A stretch of DNA of 64,000 nucleotides from Halobellus sp. MBLA0158 (GCF_041477585.1 NZ_JBGNYA010000001.1:372001-436000), one strand, 5' to 3'; shown: positions 16,110 through 25,982, counted from the stretch's first letter. The notes: generated by a model from the letters alone, not told the origin. Program-made: numbers and translations.

Positions 16110-16994
16110 ATGAGACTCGGACAATACAGCGCGGGCGACGAAGAGCCGTGGTGCGGCGCGCCGACCGACGACGGGCGCGTCGTCAGTCTCCCCGAGGCCG
16201 GCGCGGCCGCGGGGCTCGACCTGCCGCGGCGGACCGACCAGTTCCTCGCGGAGTGGGAGTGGCAGCGCAAGGCCGAACTGGCCGTCGAGTACGCCGATTC
16301 GACGGGCGCGGGCGTCTACGACGCCGACGACGTGGCGCCGACGGCGCCGGTGAGCGACCCGGAGAAGATCGTCTGCGTCGGCCTCAACTACGTCGACCAC
16401 GCCGAGGAGGGCGACAACCCCATCCCGGACACGCCGGTCCTGTTCTCGAAGTTCCCGACGTCGGTCAACGGGCCCGGCGGGACGATCGAGTGGGACCCCG
16501 ATCTGACCGAGAAGGTCGACTACGAGGCGGAGCTCGTGGTCGTCATCGGCGAGGAGGCGCATCGCGTCGACGAGGACGAGGCGCTCGACCACGTCGCGGG
16601 CTACCTCGTCGGCAACGACGTCTCCGCGCGGGACCTCCAGCACGGCGACGGCCAGTGGGTCCGCGGCAAGAGCCTGGACACCTTCGCGCCGATCGGCCCC
16701 GAGCTCGTCACCAAAGACGAGGTCGCGGACCCGGAGGACCTCGACATCTGGACCGAGGTGAACGGCGAGCGCCTCCAGGAGTCGACGACGGCGAACCTCA
16801 TCTTCGGTATCGACGAGCTGGTGTCGTTCTGCAGCCAGGCGTTCACGCTGGAGCCGGGCGACCTGCTCTTCACGGGCACGCCGCCGGGGGTCGGCGTCTA
16901 CCGCGAGCCGCCGGTCCTGTTGGAGGAAGGCGACGAGGTCACGGTCGGAATCGAAAATATCGGCAGATTAGTAAATAGCTGCTCGTATCTGTAA
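16110..16994 (+). CDS. Fumarylacetoacetate-hydrolase-family enzyme
   Basis: 294 residues. The FAH fold is clear: VCVGLNYVDHAEE, PVLFSKFPTSVNGPGGTI, the metal ligands in DYEAELVVVIGE, VAGYLVGNDVSARD, RGKSLDTFAPIGP and FTGTPPGVGV. Members cleave or decarboxylate beta-keto acids such as acylpyruvates, 2-hydroxymuconate products or oxaloacetate, often the last step of aromatic breakdown. It follows the cyclic amidohydrolase by 55 bases. The last dozen codons are AT-richer than the rest but match the usual family C-terminus. Confidence 0.88.
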   Translation: MRLGQYSAGDEEPWCGAPTDDGRVVSLPEAGAAAGLDLPRRTDQFLAEWEWQRKAELAVEYADSTGAGVYDADDVAPTAPVSDPEKIVCVGLNYVDHAEEGDNPIPDTPVLFSKFPTSVNGPGGTIEWDPDLTEKVDYEAELVVVIGEEAHRVDEDEALDHVAGYLVGNDVSARDLQHGDGQWVRGKSLDTFAPIGPELVTKDEVADPEDLDIWTEVNGERLQESTTANLIFGIDELVSFCSQAFTLEPGDLLFTGTPPGVGVYREPPVLLEEGDEVTVGIENIGRLVNSCSYL

Positions 16995-17162
16995 TTCGGT
17001 ATTTCGTTTTCTTTTATTTCGGGCTTTTCATATCTTACTCTCCCTTTCTCCGAACTATATCTATTTTGTTATAATATTCCGTATATATCTTATTATTAAT
17101 AGTATGTCCCGCTGTCGGGGGAGAGAGAAACGAAACAGAACGAGAGCGAAACCGCGAGGCCC
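16995..17162. terminator. T-rich convergent intergenic region
   Basis: Between the convergent ends of the FAH-family gene and hemL lie several T runs (about 17005-17020 and 17060-17105). This is the form archaeal terminators take. No gene is visible. Confidence 0.5.
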
Positions 17163-18506
17163 TTACAGCGCTTCCTTGTACGCTTCGAGCGTCCGCTCTA
17201 TGTCCTCGTCGGTGTGGGCGTAGGAGACGAACTGCGACTCGAACTGATTGGCGGTGAGGAAGATGCCCCGCTCTTTCATCTCCTGCCAGAAGATCCGCTC
17301 CCAGCGCTCGGTCTCGGCGTCGGCGACGTCGGCGCCGGTCTTCGGGCAGTACTCGTAGCGCGCACAGGAGTCGCGCTGGCGACAGCCGGCGTCGCAGACG
17401 CCTTCCTCGTCGGCGTCCGCGGGCCCCTCGCGGGTGAAGATCGTCTTGAACATCGAGTCGGTGCCGACGACGGTGTAGGAGGGCGCCTGGTCGGCGCAGA
17501 TCTCGGCGATCCCGCGGCGGAGGCGCTCGCCGAGGCGGTTGACGTGCTCGTAGACGTCGTTCTCGGCGGCGTATTTGAGGGTCTCGTAGCCCGCGGCCAT
17601 CGTCACCGGGTGGCCCGAGAACGTCCCGGACTGGAAGACCTCCCCCGCGGGAGTGAACTGCTCGATGATCTCCGACTTTCCGCCGATCGCGCCGACCGGG
17701 AAGCCGCCGCCGACGATCTTGCCGAAGGTCGTCACGTCGGGCGTGACGCCGAACTTCCCCTGGGCGCACTGGAGGCCGCCGACGCGGAAGCCCGTGATGA
17801 CCTCGTCGAAGATCAGGAGCGAGTCGTGGGTCGCAGTCAGTTCCCGGAGGCGTTCGAGGTAGCCGTCGACGGGCAGGACGATCCCCGTGTTGCCGAGGAT
17901 CGGTTCGGTGAGGACGGCGGCGATGTCGTCGCCGTGCTCTTCGAAGACCGCCTCGATGGTGTCGACGTCGTTGAACGGGACCGGGATCGTGTGCTCGGCG
18001 AACGCCGAGGGGATGCCCGGGCTGCTGGGTTCGGCGCCGTCGGGCCCGCCCTCGACGAGCGTCGACTCCTGGGCGCCGTGATAGCCGCCCTGCATCACGA
18101 CGATCTTGTCGCGGCCGGTGTAGCCGCGGGCCAAGCGGACCGCCGAGACCGTCGCCTCGGTCCCGGAGTTGACGAAGCGGACCATCTCCACCGAGGGGAC
18201 GTGGCGGGCGACGAACTCCGCGAGGTCGACCTCGATCTCGGTGGGCGCGCCGTACATCGGGCCCTCGGCGGCGTGGGACTGGATGGCCGACTGGACGGGC
18301 TCGGGCAGGTCGTGGCCGTACAGGAGCGGCCCGTAGCCGTTCACGTAGTCGATGTAGCGGTTCCCGTCGGCGTCGACGACGTGGGCACCGTCGCCGCGCT
18401 GGACGAAGAACGGGTACGGGCGCGTCGCCCGGACCGAAGAGTTGACGCCGCCCGGAATGACGGACAGCGCGCGGTCGTACAGCGCCCGCGACTCGTCGTG
18501 GTTCAT
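17163..18506 (-). CDS. hemL: Glutamate-1-semialdehyde 2,1-aminomutase
   Basis: 447 residues; PLP-dependent fold-type I aminotransferase family. It converts glutamate-1-semialdehyde to 5-aminolevulinate for heme and cobalamin synthesis. Landmarks: [41 protein letters not shown] and the PLP-lysine region [15 protein letters not shown]. An unusual Cys-rich insert, [17 protein letters not shown] (about residues 369-385), has the spacing C-x3-C-x5-C-x4-C and could bind a metal; bacterial HemL proteins I can recall lack it. hemB lies 6 kb away on the same strand, separated by the ammonium operons. Confidence 0.95.
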   Translation of the reverse strand: MNHDESRALYDRALSVIPGGVNSSVRATRPYPFFVQRGDGAHVVDADGNRYIDYVNGYGPLLYGHDLPEPVQSAIQSHAAEGPMYGAPTEIEVDLAEFVARHVPSVEMVRFVNSGTEATVSAVRLARGYTGRDKIVVMQGGYHGAQESTLVEGGPDGAEPSSPGIPSAFAEHTIPVPFNDVDTIEAVFEEHGDDIAAVLTEPILGNTGIVLPVDGYLERLRELTATHDSLLIFDEVITGFRVGGLQCAQGKFGVTPDVTTFGKIVGGGFPVGAIGGKSEIIEQFTPAGEVFQSGTFSGHPVTMAAGYETLKYAAENDVYEHVNRLGERLRRGIAEICADQAPSYTVVGTDSMFKTIFTREGPADADEEGVCDAGCRQRDSCARYEYCPKTGADVADAETERWERIFWQEMKERGIFLTANQFESQFVSYAHTDEDIERTLEAYKEAL

Positions 18507-18623
18507 ACCTCCGGCTTCGGTCGGGCGTTCAAAATCATTGTCGCTTCGAGCGGTCGGCGGCGCGCACGGACGGGGGACCGCAGGCCCGCGGGGCCCGAGA
18601 CCGCGGGACCCGGAACCGCGGAA

Positions 18624-19457
18624 TCACTCCCCGCGGAGCCACTCCAGGGCCGTCGAGTCCGTGGCGTCCGCGTCGGCAGTCGGTCCATCCACCGACCCCG
18701 CCTCGGAAGCGCCCGCAGCGGCGCCGGGGGACGCGTCGGTATCGCCCCCGGCGGGCGGCGTCTCGTCGGCGTACCGCTCGGCCAGGAGGAGCCCCACGGC
18801 GTCGTTCAGCGCGTGGATCGCGATCAGCGCCGGGAGCGAGCGGAACCACAGGTAGAGCAGCGTCGTCACCAGGGCGGGCTGGGCGATGCGGATGACGGCG
18901 TCGCGGTCCCAGGTGTCGCCGACGTGACCGAGCGTGAACGCGAGAAAGGAGATCCCGCCCGCGAGCGGGGGACTGCCGGTGAGCGCGAGCAGCCGTTCGA
19001 GCGCGTAGCCGTGGAAGGCGGTCTCCTCGGTCGCGCCCGCGGTGAACGCGACGAACAGGCGTTCGGGCACCGACAGGGCGGCGAAGGAGCCGAGGCCGGC
19101 CGCGAGGCTCTCGCCGCCGTCGCCGACTTTCGCCCACAGCGGCGCGGTCGCGATGTTCACGCCGACCATCGCCGCGAGGCCGACCGCGACCTGGGAGACC
19201 AACTGCTCGGGCGAGCCGATCCGCCAGCCGATCGACGCGAGCGTGTTGCCTTCGAGGGCGACGACCGCGAGGAGCGTCGCCGGGACGGCCCACTTCCAGA
19301 GGTGTTCGCGGAGCGCGGTCGCGCGGGGCCGGTCCCGGGCCGCCGGATCGGCCGCCGAGCCCGCGGCTCTTGCCGTCGCTCGGCGAAGCCGGTCGAGCAG
19401 CTCGAAGCCGACGAGCGCCACGACGAGCCCGACGGCGGTGACCGGGGTGAGTGCCAC
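18624..19457 (-). CDS. CPBP-family intramembrane metalloprotease
   Basis: 277 residues from GTG 19457; the longer open frame would run back across the glnK gene. Several membrane segments are present. The CPBP (Abi/Rce1-like) motifs are seen in order: EETAFHGYALERLL (motif 1, EExxx with H where R is usual), FTLGHV (His, motif 2) and HALNDAVG (His/Asp, motif 3). These proteases cleave membrane-bound peptides; the substrate is unknown. The C-terminal 45 residues are a Gly/Ala/Asp-rich tail. Confidence 0.78.
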   Translation of the reverse strand: MALTPVTAVGLVVALVGFELLDRLRRATARAAGSAADPAARDRPRATALREHLWKWAVPATLLAVVALEGNTLASIGWRIGSPEQLVSQVAVGLAAMVGVNIATAPLWAKVGDGGESLAAGLGSFAALSVPERLFVAFTAGATEETAFHGYALERLLALTGSPPLAGGISFLAFTLGHVGDTWDRDAVIRIAQPALVTTLLYLWFRSLPALIAIHALNDAVGLLLAERYADETPPAGGDTDASPGAAAGASEAGSVDGPTADADATDSTALEWLRGE

Positions 19458-19555
19458 ACCAAAAGAGGCGACAGGATCGGTCTTTGTTTTTTCTCTCCGG
19501 AGCGGGACTAGAACAGAATCCGCCGACGGTCGCCCGCTCGTCGCGCCGCGGGCGC

Positions 19556-19918
19556 TTATACCGCGTCGGGGCCGGTCTTGCCCGTGCGGATCTGGTAGGC
19601 CGATTCGACCGGCAGGACGAACACCTTGCCGTCGCCCTTCTCGCCGGTGTGGGCCGCCTCGCCGATCGCTTCGACGACGTCGTCGGCGGGGATGTCGGCG
19701 ACGACGCACTCGACTTTCACCTTCTGGTGGAGGTCGACCGTGTACTCCTCGCCGCGCCACTGTCCCTTCTTCGCGGGCTGGGAGCCCCGCCCTGAGACGT
19801 TCGTGACGGTGAGCGAGGGGGCACCGATCTCGGCGAGTGCCTGTTTCACGTCACTCAGCTTGTCCGGGCGAACGAACGCCATCACCAGCTTGATCTCTCG
19901 GTCGTCTGCGTCGCTCAT
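19556..19918 (-). CDS. glnK: PII nitrogen regulatory protein GlnK (first copy)
   Basis: 120 residues of PII family: N-terminal [22 protein letters not shown]-loop with Tyr in [10 protein letters not shown], and C-terminal [22 protein letters not shown] proteins sense ATP/ADP and 2-oxoglutarate and plug the AmtB channel when nitrogen is plentiful. Its ATG overlaps the stop of the upstream amt gene by four bases, so the pair is translationally coupled. It is almost identical to the second copy at 22011-22364, apart from an N-terminal extension and a few substitutions. Confidence 0.95.
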   Translation of the reverse strand: MSDADDREIKLVMAFVRPDKLSDVKQALAEIGAPSLTVTNVSGRGSQPAKKGQWRGEEYTVDLHQKVKVECVVADIPADDVVEAIGEAAHTGEKGDGKVFVLPVESAYQIRTGKTGPDAV

Positions 19919-21336
19919 AGGTTGTCCTCCGTTTCGGAGACCGAATCAGTTTCGACACCCGAAGCGGGTGCGTGCGATGCGTCGGCGACGCCGCCGTCGG
20001 GGCGGATCTGTCCGCCGTCGACGCGGGCGCCCGACTCGTCGGGGCTGCCGAACTCGGGGTAGGTGTCGACGCCGTGCTCGGAGGTGTCGAGCCCTTCGAG
20101 TTCGTGTTCGCGGGAGACTCGGGCCTGGCCGGCGGCGCGGAACGCGCCGAAGACCAGCGCCGTGGCGGCGAAGGTCCACAGCGCGATGACGACGACGCCG
20201 ACGACCTGCGGGATCAGGAGGCCGACGAACGAGGCGCTACCGTTCCAAAAGCCCGTCGCGACGAACGGGTACGCCAGGGCGCCGAGGACGCCCGCGGAGC
20301 CGTGGACGGGGAAGACCGCACAGACGTCGTCGATGTTGAGGCGCTTCTCGACGAACTCGAAGACGATCGGGAGCTGGGCGCCGGCGAGCAGACCGACCGC
20401 GAGCGCGCCGGGCCAGACGATGGCGTCGGCAATGGACGTGATGCCGACGAGTCCGGCGAGGACGCCGTTGGCGACGTAGAGCGTGTCGACCTTGCCGGTC
20501 TTGTACAGCGCGACGGCGGCCGCGCCGATCGCGCCGGCGGCCATCCCGAGGGTCGTCACGAGCGCGACGCGGCCGACCGTCGCGAACGAGCCGAGGACGA
20601 CGCCGCCGGAGTCGTTCAGCGCGAGCGGCGACGCCGAGGTGCCGACGTTGAAGCCGTACCAGCCGAACGCCAGGATGAGCGTCCCCAGCACGGCGAAGGT
20701 CAGCGAGTGGCCGGGGATGACGTTCGCGGAGCCGTCGTCGTTGAAGCGGTCCATCCGCGGGCCGATGATCCACGCCGCGGTGAGACCGGCGATGCCGCCC
20801 ATCGCGTGGACGATCACGCCGCCCGCGAAGTCGTGGAAGCCGAGCCCCGAGAGGAAGCCGCCGGCCCAGGTGAAGCCGACGACGACCGGGTAGATCACGG
20901 CCGCGAGCAGGATCGTGTAGCCGACGTACGCGCGGAGCTTCGCGCGGCCGGCGACGGCGCCGGAGACGATCGTCGCCGCCGTCATCGCGAACACCGCGCC
21001 GAACAGCCAGCTCACCCAGGCGCCCGCGGCGCCCGCCTCGGGCATATACAGCGAGGTGAACGCGCCCGCGACGGAGTACGAGCCCCCGCCGGTCAGGCCG
21101 CCCGTGATCGTCGAGATCGCGGCCCCGACGAGGAAGTAGATCACGACGCCGACGCTCCAGGTCAGGAGGTTCTTCGTCAGTTGGTTCGCGACGTTCTTCG
21201 AGCGGACCTGGCCCGCTTCGAGCATCGCGAAGCCGGCGTGCATGAAGAAGATCAGGAACGTCACCGTCAGGACCCAGATCATGTTCACGCCCTGGACCAG
21301 GGCCGAAAAGTCCGACTGCAGTGTGGTGCTCAGCAT
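19915..21336 (-). CDS. amt: Ammonium transporter Amt (first copy)
   Basis: 473 residues from ATG 21336; the open frame extends further upstream but that part is not protein-like. About eleven membrane segments. AMT landmarks: [60 protein letters not shown] and the conserved pore-region His residues. The cytoplasmic C-tail ends in a long Asp/Ser/Gly-rich segment. It imports ammonium and is blocked by the GlnK encoded directly downstream. A 9-bp inverted repeat lies in the leader. Confidence 0.93.
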   Translation of the reverse strand: MLSTTLQSDFSALVQGVNMIWVLTVTFLIFFMHAGFAMLEAGQVRSKNVANQLTKNLLTWSVGVVIYFLVGAAISTITGGLTGGGSYSVAGAFTSLYMPEAGAAGAWVSWLFGAVFAMTAATIVSGAVAGRAKLRAYVGYTILLAAVIYPVVVGFTWAGGFLSGLGFHDFAGGVIVHAMGGIAGLTAAWIIGPRMDRFNDDGSANVIPGHSLTFAVLGTLILAFGWYGFNVGTSASPLALNDSGGVVLGSFATVGRVALVTTLGMAAGAIGAAAVALYKTGKVDTLYVANGVLAGLVGITSIADAIVWPGALAVGLLAGAQLPIVFEFVEKRLNIDDVCAVFPVHGSAGVLGALAYPFVATGFWNGSASFVGLLIPQVVGVVVIALWTFAATALVFGAFRAAGQARVSREHELEGLDTSEHGVDTYPEFGSPDESGARVDGGQIRPDGGVADASHAPASGVETDSVSETEDNL

Positions 21337-21396
21337 ACGATACCCCTCTCGTGTGGTGCTCCGATTTGGCTTGGACGATCGTACATCTGTTGTGTC

Positions 21397-21422
21397 GATT
21401 CGCGATAGTTCGTTCGCGAATC
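21397..21422. promoter_or_regulatory. Inverted repeat in the amt1 leader
   Basis: GATTCGCGA (21397-21405) and TCGCGAATC (21414-21422) are exact reverse complements with an 8-base spacer. It lies about 60-85 bases upstream of the amt1 ATG, between the likely TATA box (about 21450-21461, minus strand) and the gene. It could be an operator or an mRNA hairpin. Confidence 0.5.
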
Positions 21423-21845
21423 CCGGTCGATTGTAACCACTTAGGAGGATATAATAATTTTCGTTTATATTTTCAAATAATTCTGTCTTCTGAGAACGCT
21501 CGTCCAATACACTATGAGATACAATGAGTATAAGGTCGTACCTGGAAGGAAAAGGAGACAAATGTTGCCTAGCTTTGCGACATATGTGTGACCAAACGAA
21601 CGGGCGGGAGCGCGGCGACGGGCGCCCGGCCGAGTCGGCGGCGCGGGCGGCCGCGTCCGAGTTCGGGGGAGTCGACGAGGACGATAGCGGCGGTTCGGCG
21701 TCGGCAGCGACTGTGACGAAGACCGCGAGAAGCGAGCAGAGAGGCACGGAGCTGTCGAGTGCGTGGCGTCGACGAGTGTCGACGAGAGTCACGAGCTAAG
21801 GGACGATAGGAGGCGATGGGAAACGAAGCAAGACGGAAGCGAGCA

Positions 21846-21910
21846 GAGCTGAGAGAACTGAGAGAACTGAAAGAATTGAAAGAACTGAGAGAAAAGGAAC
21901 GAAAAGAGCG
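21846..21910 (+). repeat. Purine-rich GAGAACTGA-type short tandem repeats
   Basis: The plus strand has near-repeats of a nonamer, GAGAACTGA, GAGAACTGA, AAGAATTGA, AAGAACTGA, followed by further AG-only runs. The strand is almost free of pyrimidines. The tract lies about 100 bases past the end of the second glnK gene (minus strand). Confidence 0.7.
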
Positions 21911-22010
21911 GAAGGAGACCGAAAGCGAACGGACCAGCGGAGAGGAAGCGGAGAAGACGGATGGGATTGGACGGTTCAGGCGGCCGGGAGCGTCCGGCCG
22001 GGCGGCGCGC

Positions 22011-22364
22011 CTACACCGCGTCGGGCCCCGTCTTGCCCGTGCGGATCTGGTAGGCCGATTCGACCGGCAGGACGAACACCTTGCCGTCGCCCTTCTCGTC
22101 GGTGTGGGCCGCGTCGACGATCGCCTCGGCGACGTCGTCGGCGGGGATGTCGGCGACGACGCATTCGACCTTCACCTTCTGGTGGAGGTCGACCGTGTAC
22201 TCCTCGCCGCGCCACTGTCCCTTCTTCGCGGGCTGGGAGCCCCGGCCCGAGACGTTCGTGACGGTGAGGGAAGGCGCGCCGACTTCGGCCAGCGCCTGTT
22301 TCACGTCGCTCAGCTTGTCCGGCCGAATGAACGCCATCACCAGTTTGATTTCAGTGTCACTCAT
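22011..22364 (-). CDS. glnK: PII nitrogen regulatory protein GlnK (second copy)
   Basis: 117 residues, PII family, nearly identical to the first copy: [39 protein letters not shown] and [19 protein letters not shown]. It starts eight bases before the end of amt2, so the two are coupled. Two PII-Amt pairs are common in haloarchaea; the strong similarity suggests recent duplication or conversion of the glnK part. Confidence 0.95.
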   Translation of the reverse strand: MSDTEIKLVMAFIRPDKLSDVKQALAEVGAPSLTVTNVSGRGSQPAKKGQWRGEEYTVDLHQKVKVECVVADIPADDVAEAIVDAAHTDEKGDGKVFVLPVESAYQIRTGKTGPDAV

Positions 22365-23733
22365 TGTCGTTCACCTCCGTCTCCGCGACCGGCACACCGC
22401 CGTCGGTGCGGACATCGCCGCCGTCGGTGGCGACGGTGCTGTCGCGGGTCTCGTTGGGCACGAACTCGGGGTAGACCGAGACGCCGTGTTCGCCCTCGTC
22501 GAGCCCTTCGCTCTCTTCTTCCTCGCTCACGCGCAGGCCCACGACCGAGTCGATCGCAGCCAGCACGACCGCCGAGGCGACGATCGTCCACAGCGCGATG
22601 ACGATGACGCCGATGACCTGGAGCGCGAGCTGGTTCGCCGCGAAGCCGCTGACCGAGAAGATCGGGATCAGCGCGGTGCCGACCGCGCCCGCGACGCCGT
22701 GGACCGCGAAGACGCCGCAGACGTCGTCGACCTTCAGCGTGTCGACGGTGAAGCGGAAGGCGGGCAGCACCAGGAAGCCGGCGAAGCCGCCGAGCAGCGC
22801 GCCGCCCCACCACGTGACGTGCGGGACCGCGCCGGTCACGGCGACGAGGCCGGCCAGCAGGCCGTTAGCCGTCCAGAGCGGGTCGGGCTTGCCCTGGTAG
22901 TACGACGAGGTGACCATCGCCATCGCGCCGCCGGCGCCCATCCCGAGCGTGGTGTTGAGCGCGACGCGGCCGAGCGCGGCGCCCATGAAGGTGAGGCTGC
23001 CGTCCTCGCCGACCGCGAGGATCGTCGCCTGCGTGCCGACGTTGAAGCCGTACCAGCCGAACGCCAGGATGAACGTCCCGAGCACGGCGAGCAGCATCGA
23101 GTGGCCGGGGATGGCCTGGCTGTTGCCGCTGGAGTCGTAGCGGCCCTTGCGGGCGCCGACCATCTTCGCCGCGACGAGTCCGGCGACGCCGCCGCACATG
23201 TGGACGACGGTCGCGCCGGCGAAGTCGAGGTAGCCGGTGCCGAGCGCGGCGCCGATGAAGCCGCTCCCCGAGAGCAGGCCGCCGCCCCAGGTGAAGCCGA
23301 CGACGACGGGGTAGATGAACGCCGTCATCAGGATCGTGAAGATCACGTACGCGCTGAAGTTCATCCGTTCGGCGACGGCGCCGGAGACGATCGTCGCCGC
23401 CGTCATCGCGAACACCGCGCCGAACAGCCAGCCGATCCAGGCGTTCGGGTCGCCGATGTACGCGAACGCGCCGGCGACGCTCCCGCCGGAGGTGAGCGCG
23501 CCGACGACGCTGACGACGCCCGACCCGATGATGAAGTAGATCAGGACGCCGAGGAACCAGTCGCTCATATTCTTCATCAGCACGTTCCCGACGTTCTTCG
23601 CGCGGACCTGACCCGATTCCAGCAAGGCGAAGCCCGGCTGCATAAAGAAGATCAGGAACGAGACGACGAGCACCCAGACGTTGTTGACGCCCGAGGCGAT
23701 CGCCGACGGATCCACTTGCAGCGGCGCTACCAT
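22357..23733 (-). CDS. amt: Ammonium transporter Amt (second copy)
   Basis: 458 residues with about eleven membrane segments and the same AMT landmarks as the first copy ([76 protein letters not shown]). The C-tail is shorter than in copy 1. An upstream AT-rich zone (about 23825-23842, GTAGTATATAAAATTTGG) provides a TATA box on the minus strand about 95 bases before the ATG. Confidence 0.93.
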   Translation of the reverse strand: MVAPLQVDPSAIASGVNNVWVLVVSFLIFFMQPGFALLESGQVRAKNVGNVLMKNMSDWFLGVLIYFIIGSGVVSVVGALTSGGSVAGAFAYIGDPNAWIGWLFGAVFAMTAATIVSGAVAERMNFSAYVIFTILMTAFIYPVVVGFTWGGGLLSGSGFIGAALGTGYLDFAGATVVHMCGGVAGLVAAKMVGARKGRYDSSGNSQAIPGHSMLLAVLGTFILAFGWYGFNVGTQATILAVGEDGSLTFMGAALGRVALNTTLGMGAGGAMAMVTSSYYQGKPDPLWTANGLLAGLVAVTGAVPHVTWWGGALLGGFAGFLVLPAFRFTVDTLKVDDVCGVFAVHGVAGAVGTALIPIFSVSGFAANQLALQVIGVIVIALWTIVASAVVLAAIDSVVGLRVSEEEESEGLDEGEHGVSVYPEFVPNETRDSTVATDGGDVRTDGGVPVAETEVNDNE

Positions 23734-24061
23734 ACTGCCACCTCACGATCGAAACGTTCGGTCACCTGTGCTCCGAAACCGCTGTGATTCGTAGTGTATC
23801 TCACGGGAAATCCTCAAGCAAAGGTAGTATATAAAATTTGGAGTTGAATATGTCCAAAATAACCATCCATACGCAGACATTCGTATGATTTGGGTAATAA
23901 TATTATGTATATAAGGACCAGCATCAGATACTGGTACGTGCTGGTACGGTAAATTATTGGACGTATGTTCAGGCAAATCCTGCCCAATCGCCCGTTTCAG
24001 GTCGTGCGCGCCGGATAAAATTCGAATTACGAGAGATCAGACCGAAGCCGCGGCGGCCCGG
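23734..24061. promoter_or_regulatory. Upstream region of amt2 with short repeats
   Basis: About 330 bases, mostly AT-rich, with no gene. Visible elements: a TATA-like box at 23825-23842 for amt2, a 6-bp inverted repeat CATACG/CGTATG (about 23870-23886), an inverted repeat CCAGCA (23918-23923) / TGCTGG (23939-23944), and the direct repeat CTGGTACG at 23931-23938 and 23941-23948. The right end carries the 3' end of hemB. Confidence 0.45.
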
Positions 24062-25042
24062 TCAGAGCCGGTGGGCGACGTCCTCGGCGAAGTACGTGAC
24101 GATGAGGTCGGCGCCCGCCCGCTTCATCGCCAGCAGCGACTCGTAGGCCGTCTCTTCGAGGTCGAGCCAGCCCTTCTCGGCGGCGGCGTGGATCATCGCG
24201 TACTCGCCGGAGACGTTGTACGCGGCGACCGGCCGGTCGAATCCCTCCCGGACCGCGCGCACCACGTCGAGATAGGCGAGCGCCGGCTTGACCATCAGCG
24301 CGTCCGCGCCCTGGTCGACGTCGAGGCGGGCCTCCCGGAGCGCCTCGCGGCCGTTCGCGGGATCCATCTGGTAGTGACGGCGGTCGCCGAACGCGGGCGC
24401 GCCGTCGGCGGCGTCGCGGAAGGGCCCGTAGAAGGCGCTCTCGTACTTCACGGCGTACGAGAGGATCGGGAGGTCCGCGAAGCCGGCGTCGTCGAGGGCG
24501 GTCCGGATCGCCGCGATCATCCCGTCGGTCATCGAACTCGGCGCGACCATATCCGCGCCCGCCTCGGCGTGGGAGACGGCGGTCTTCGCGAGCAGGTCGA
24601 GCGTCGGGTCGTTCTGGACCGTCAGCGTCGGGTCCGACTCCGCGTCGGGTTCGAGGACGCCGCAGTGGCCGTGGCTCGTGTACTCACACAGGCAGACGTC
24701 GGTGATCACGTACGCGTCGGTCTCGGCGGTGATCCGGCGGACCGCCTCCTGGACGACGCCGTCGTCCGCCCACGCGCGCGTGCCGCGTTCGTCTTTGGAC
24801 TCGGGGATGCCGAACACCATCACCGCCTCGACGCCGGTCTCCCGCACCTCCTCGACGCGGGCGACCGCCTCGTCGACCGGCACTCGCTCGTGGTTCGGCA
24901 TCGACTCGATCGGCACCCGCTCGTCGGTCGTCGCGTCGACGAACACGGGGGCGACGAGGTCCGTCGCGTCCAGGTCGGTCTCGCTGACGAGCGGTCGGAT
25001 CCCGTCCCGTCGGAGCCGGCGGGGGCGGTCGGTGAGGTCCAT
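24062..25042 (-). CDS. hemB: Porphobilinogen synthase (delta-aminolevulinic acid dehydratase)
   Basis: 326 residues. It joins two 5-aminolevulinate molecules to porphobilinogen, one step after HemL makes the substrate. The zinc-binding Cys cluster [14 protein letters not shown] and the two Schiff-base lysines ([13 protein letters not shown] and [11 protein letters not shown]) are present, followed by [11 protein letters not shown]. Length is normal for the family. The Cys cluster shows it is the zinc-dependent form. Confidence 0.96.
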   Translation of the reverse strand: MDLTDRPRRLRRDGIRPLVSETDLDATDLVAPVFVDATTDERVPIESMPNHERVPVDEAVARVEEVRETGVEAVMVFGIPESKDERGTRAWADDGVVQEAVRRITAETDAYVITDVCLCEYTSHGHCGVLEPDAESDPTLTVQNDPTLDLLAKTAVSHAEAGADMVAPSSMTDGMIAAIRTALDDAGFADLPILSYAVKYESAFYGPFRDAADGAPAFGDRRHYQMDPANGREALREARLDVDQGADALMVKPALAYLDVVRAVREGFDRPVAAYNVSGEYAMIHAAAEKGWLDLEETAYESLLAMKRAGADLIVTYFAEDVAHRL

Positions 25043-25146
25043 AGCGGGGCTTCGCGGCCGGCGGAAAAAATCGCATCGGACCGCGGCCGGGCTCCGAGGA
25101 GCGCGGAGCGAAATACGTTTGTGCGACTCGCCGATACGAGTGGACG

Positions 25147-25668
25147 ATGGTGCCGGCCGCCGCCCTCCAACTCGACGCGATGCCGCCGCAGCTGCTGGCG
25201 CTGCTCGAATCGGAGTGGGCGTACCTCGCCCTCTTCGGCGTCTTCGTCCTCGAAGGCGCGATGCTGATGTACTTCATGCCGAGCGAACTCATCGTGCCGG
25301 GGTCGCTTCTGCTCCTCGGGACGGACGCGCTCGTCCCGGTCCTCGGGATCGCCGTCCTCGGAGCGACGGTCGGCCAGTACGCGCTGTTCAAGCTCGCCCA
25401 GCGCGGCGGCCGCGAGTACCTCCTCCAAAAGCGGTGGTTCCGCATCGAAGAGGCCAAGCTCGACCGCTTCGACGGGTGGTTCGAGCGCTGGGGCCCGATC
25501 GTGGTCCCGGTGAGCAACGCGCTGCTTTTCACCCGCGGGATGCTGACCGTGCCCGCCGGCTTCGCGGAGATGGACGACCGGCGGTTCCTGGCCCTGTCGG
25601 CGCTCGGGACGCTGGTCTTCGAGGTCGCGCTCGCGGGGCTGTACCTCTACGCCGACACGCTGTTGTAA
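25147..25668 (+). CDS. DedA-family membrane protein
   Basis: 173 residues with about four membrane segments; shows [21 protein letters not shown] and the DedA-type motif [20 protein letters not shown] with the conserved Arg. DedA proteins belong to the VTT superfamily, and several act in flipping of polyprenyl lipids. Somewhat shorter than bacterial DedA. Divergent from hemB. Confidence 0.72.
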   Translation: MVPAAALQLDAMPPQLLALLESEWAYLALFGVFVLEGAMLMYFMPSELIVPGSLLLLGTDALVPVLGIAVLGATVGQYALFKLAQRGGREYLLQKRWFRIEEAKLDRFDGWFERWGPIVVPVSNALLFTRGMLTVPAGFAEMDDRRFLALSALGTLVFEVALAGLYLYADTLL

Positions 25669-25710
25669 CCGGCCCCCAGGGTTTTTGGGGCGCCGCTCGG
25701 AGTCGACGGT

Positions 25711-25938
25711 ATGCCATCGTTACGAACGGAGACGGCCGGCGCCGTCCGCGACGCCGTCCCATTTCTGGCCATTATGCTCGTGTGGCTCGTCGTGTCGCTC
25801 CTGTTGTACGGCCTGTTTATGCTCACGAAGCCGGGCGTCGAATACCCGACGTGGGCCTACGTGACGCCCTTCGTACCGGGACTGATCGGATTCTTCGGAC
25901 ACGCCCTCCGGCAGGCGCTCGCGGTGGTGGCCGAGTGA
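25711..25938 (+). CDS. Small two-helix membrane protein, function unknown
   Basis: 75 residues with two hydrophobic segments (FLAIMLVWLVVSLLLYGLFM, about 18-37, and YVTPFVPGLIGFFGHAL, about 50-66). I do not recognise a named family. GC content and codon use match its neighbours, and it is co-directional with the DedA-like gene (42 bases upstream) and the zinc-finger gene (44 bases downstream). Confidence 0.65.
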   Translation: MPSLRTETAGAVRDAVPFLAIMLVWLVVSLLLYGLFMLTKPGVEYPTWAYVTPFVPGLIGFFGHALRQALAVVAE

Positions 25939-25982
25939 GCGTCCCGGAGGATTTTTCGAGATACGGCGCGTGAAAGCCGGGT

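Larger units (their letters stand above)
21337..22010. other. Intergenic region between the two glnK-amt operons
   Basis: About 670 bases with no convincing gene. It contains the amt1 leader palindrome (21397-21422), an AT-rich promoter zone (about 21450-21480), a GC-rich stretch (21600-21790) and a purine-rich repetitive tract (21846-21910). Open frames here have haphazard composition and no family resemblance. Confidence 0.5.

Noticed and set aside
16995-17162. Possible frameshift or truncation of the FAH-family gene because its 3' end is AT-rich
   Set aside because: The encoded C-terminus (VGIENIGRLVN) matches the usual end of the family, so the gene is complete.
17214-19511. Long plus-strand frame opposite hemL and the CPBP gene
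   Set aside because: GC-rich genes leave open antisense frames; the sequence is Arg/Gly/Val-rich with no family resemblance, while hemL on the other strand is certain.
21816-22601. Coiled-coil-like frame starting in the purine-rich tract
   Set aside because: The Glu/Leu/Arg repeats come from the low-complexity DNA and the rest is antisense to glnK2 and the end of amt2.
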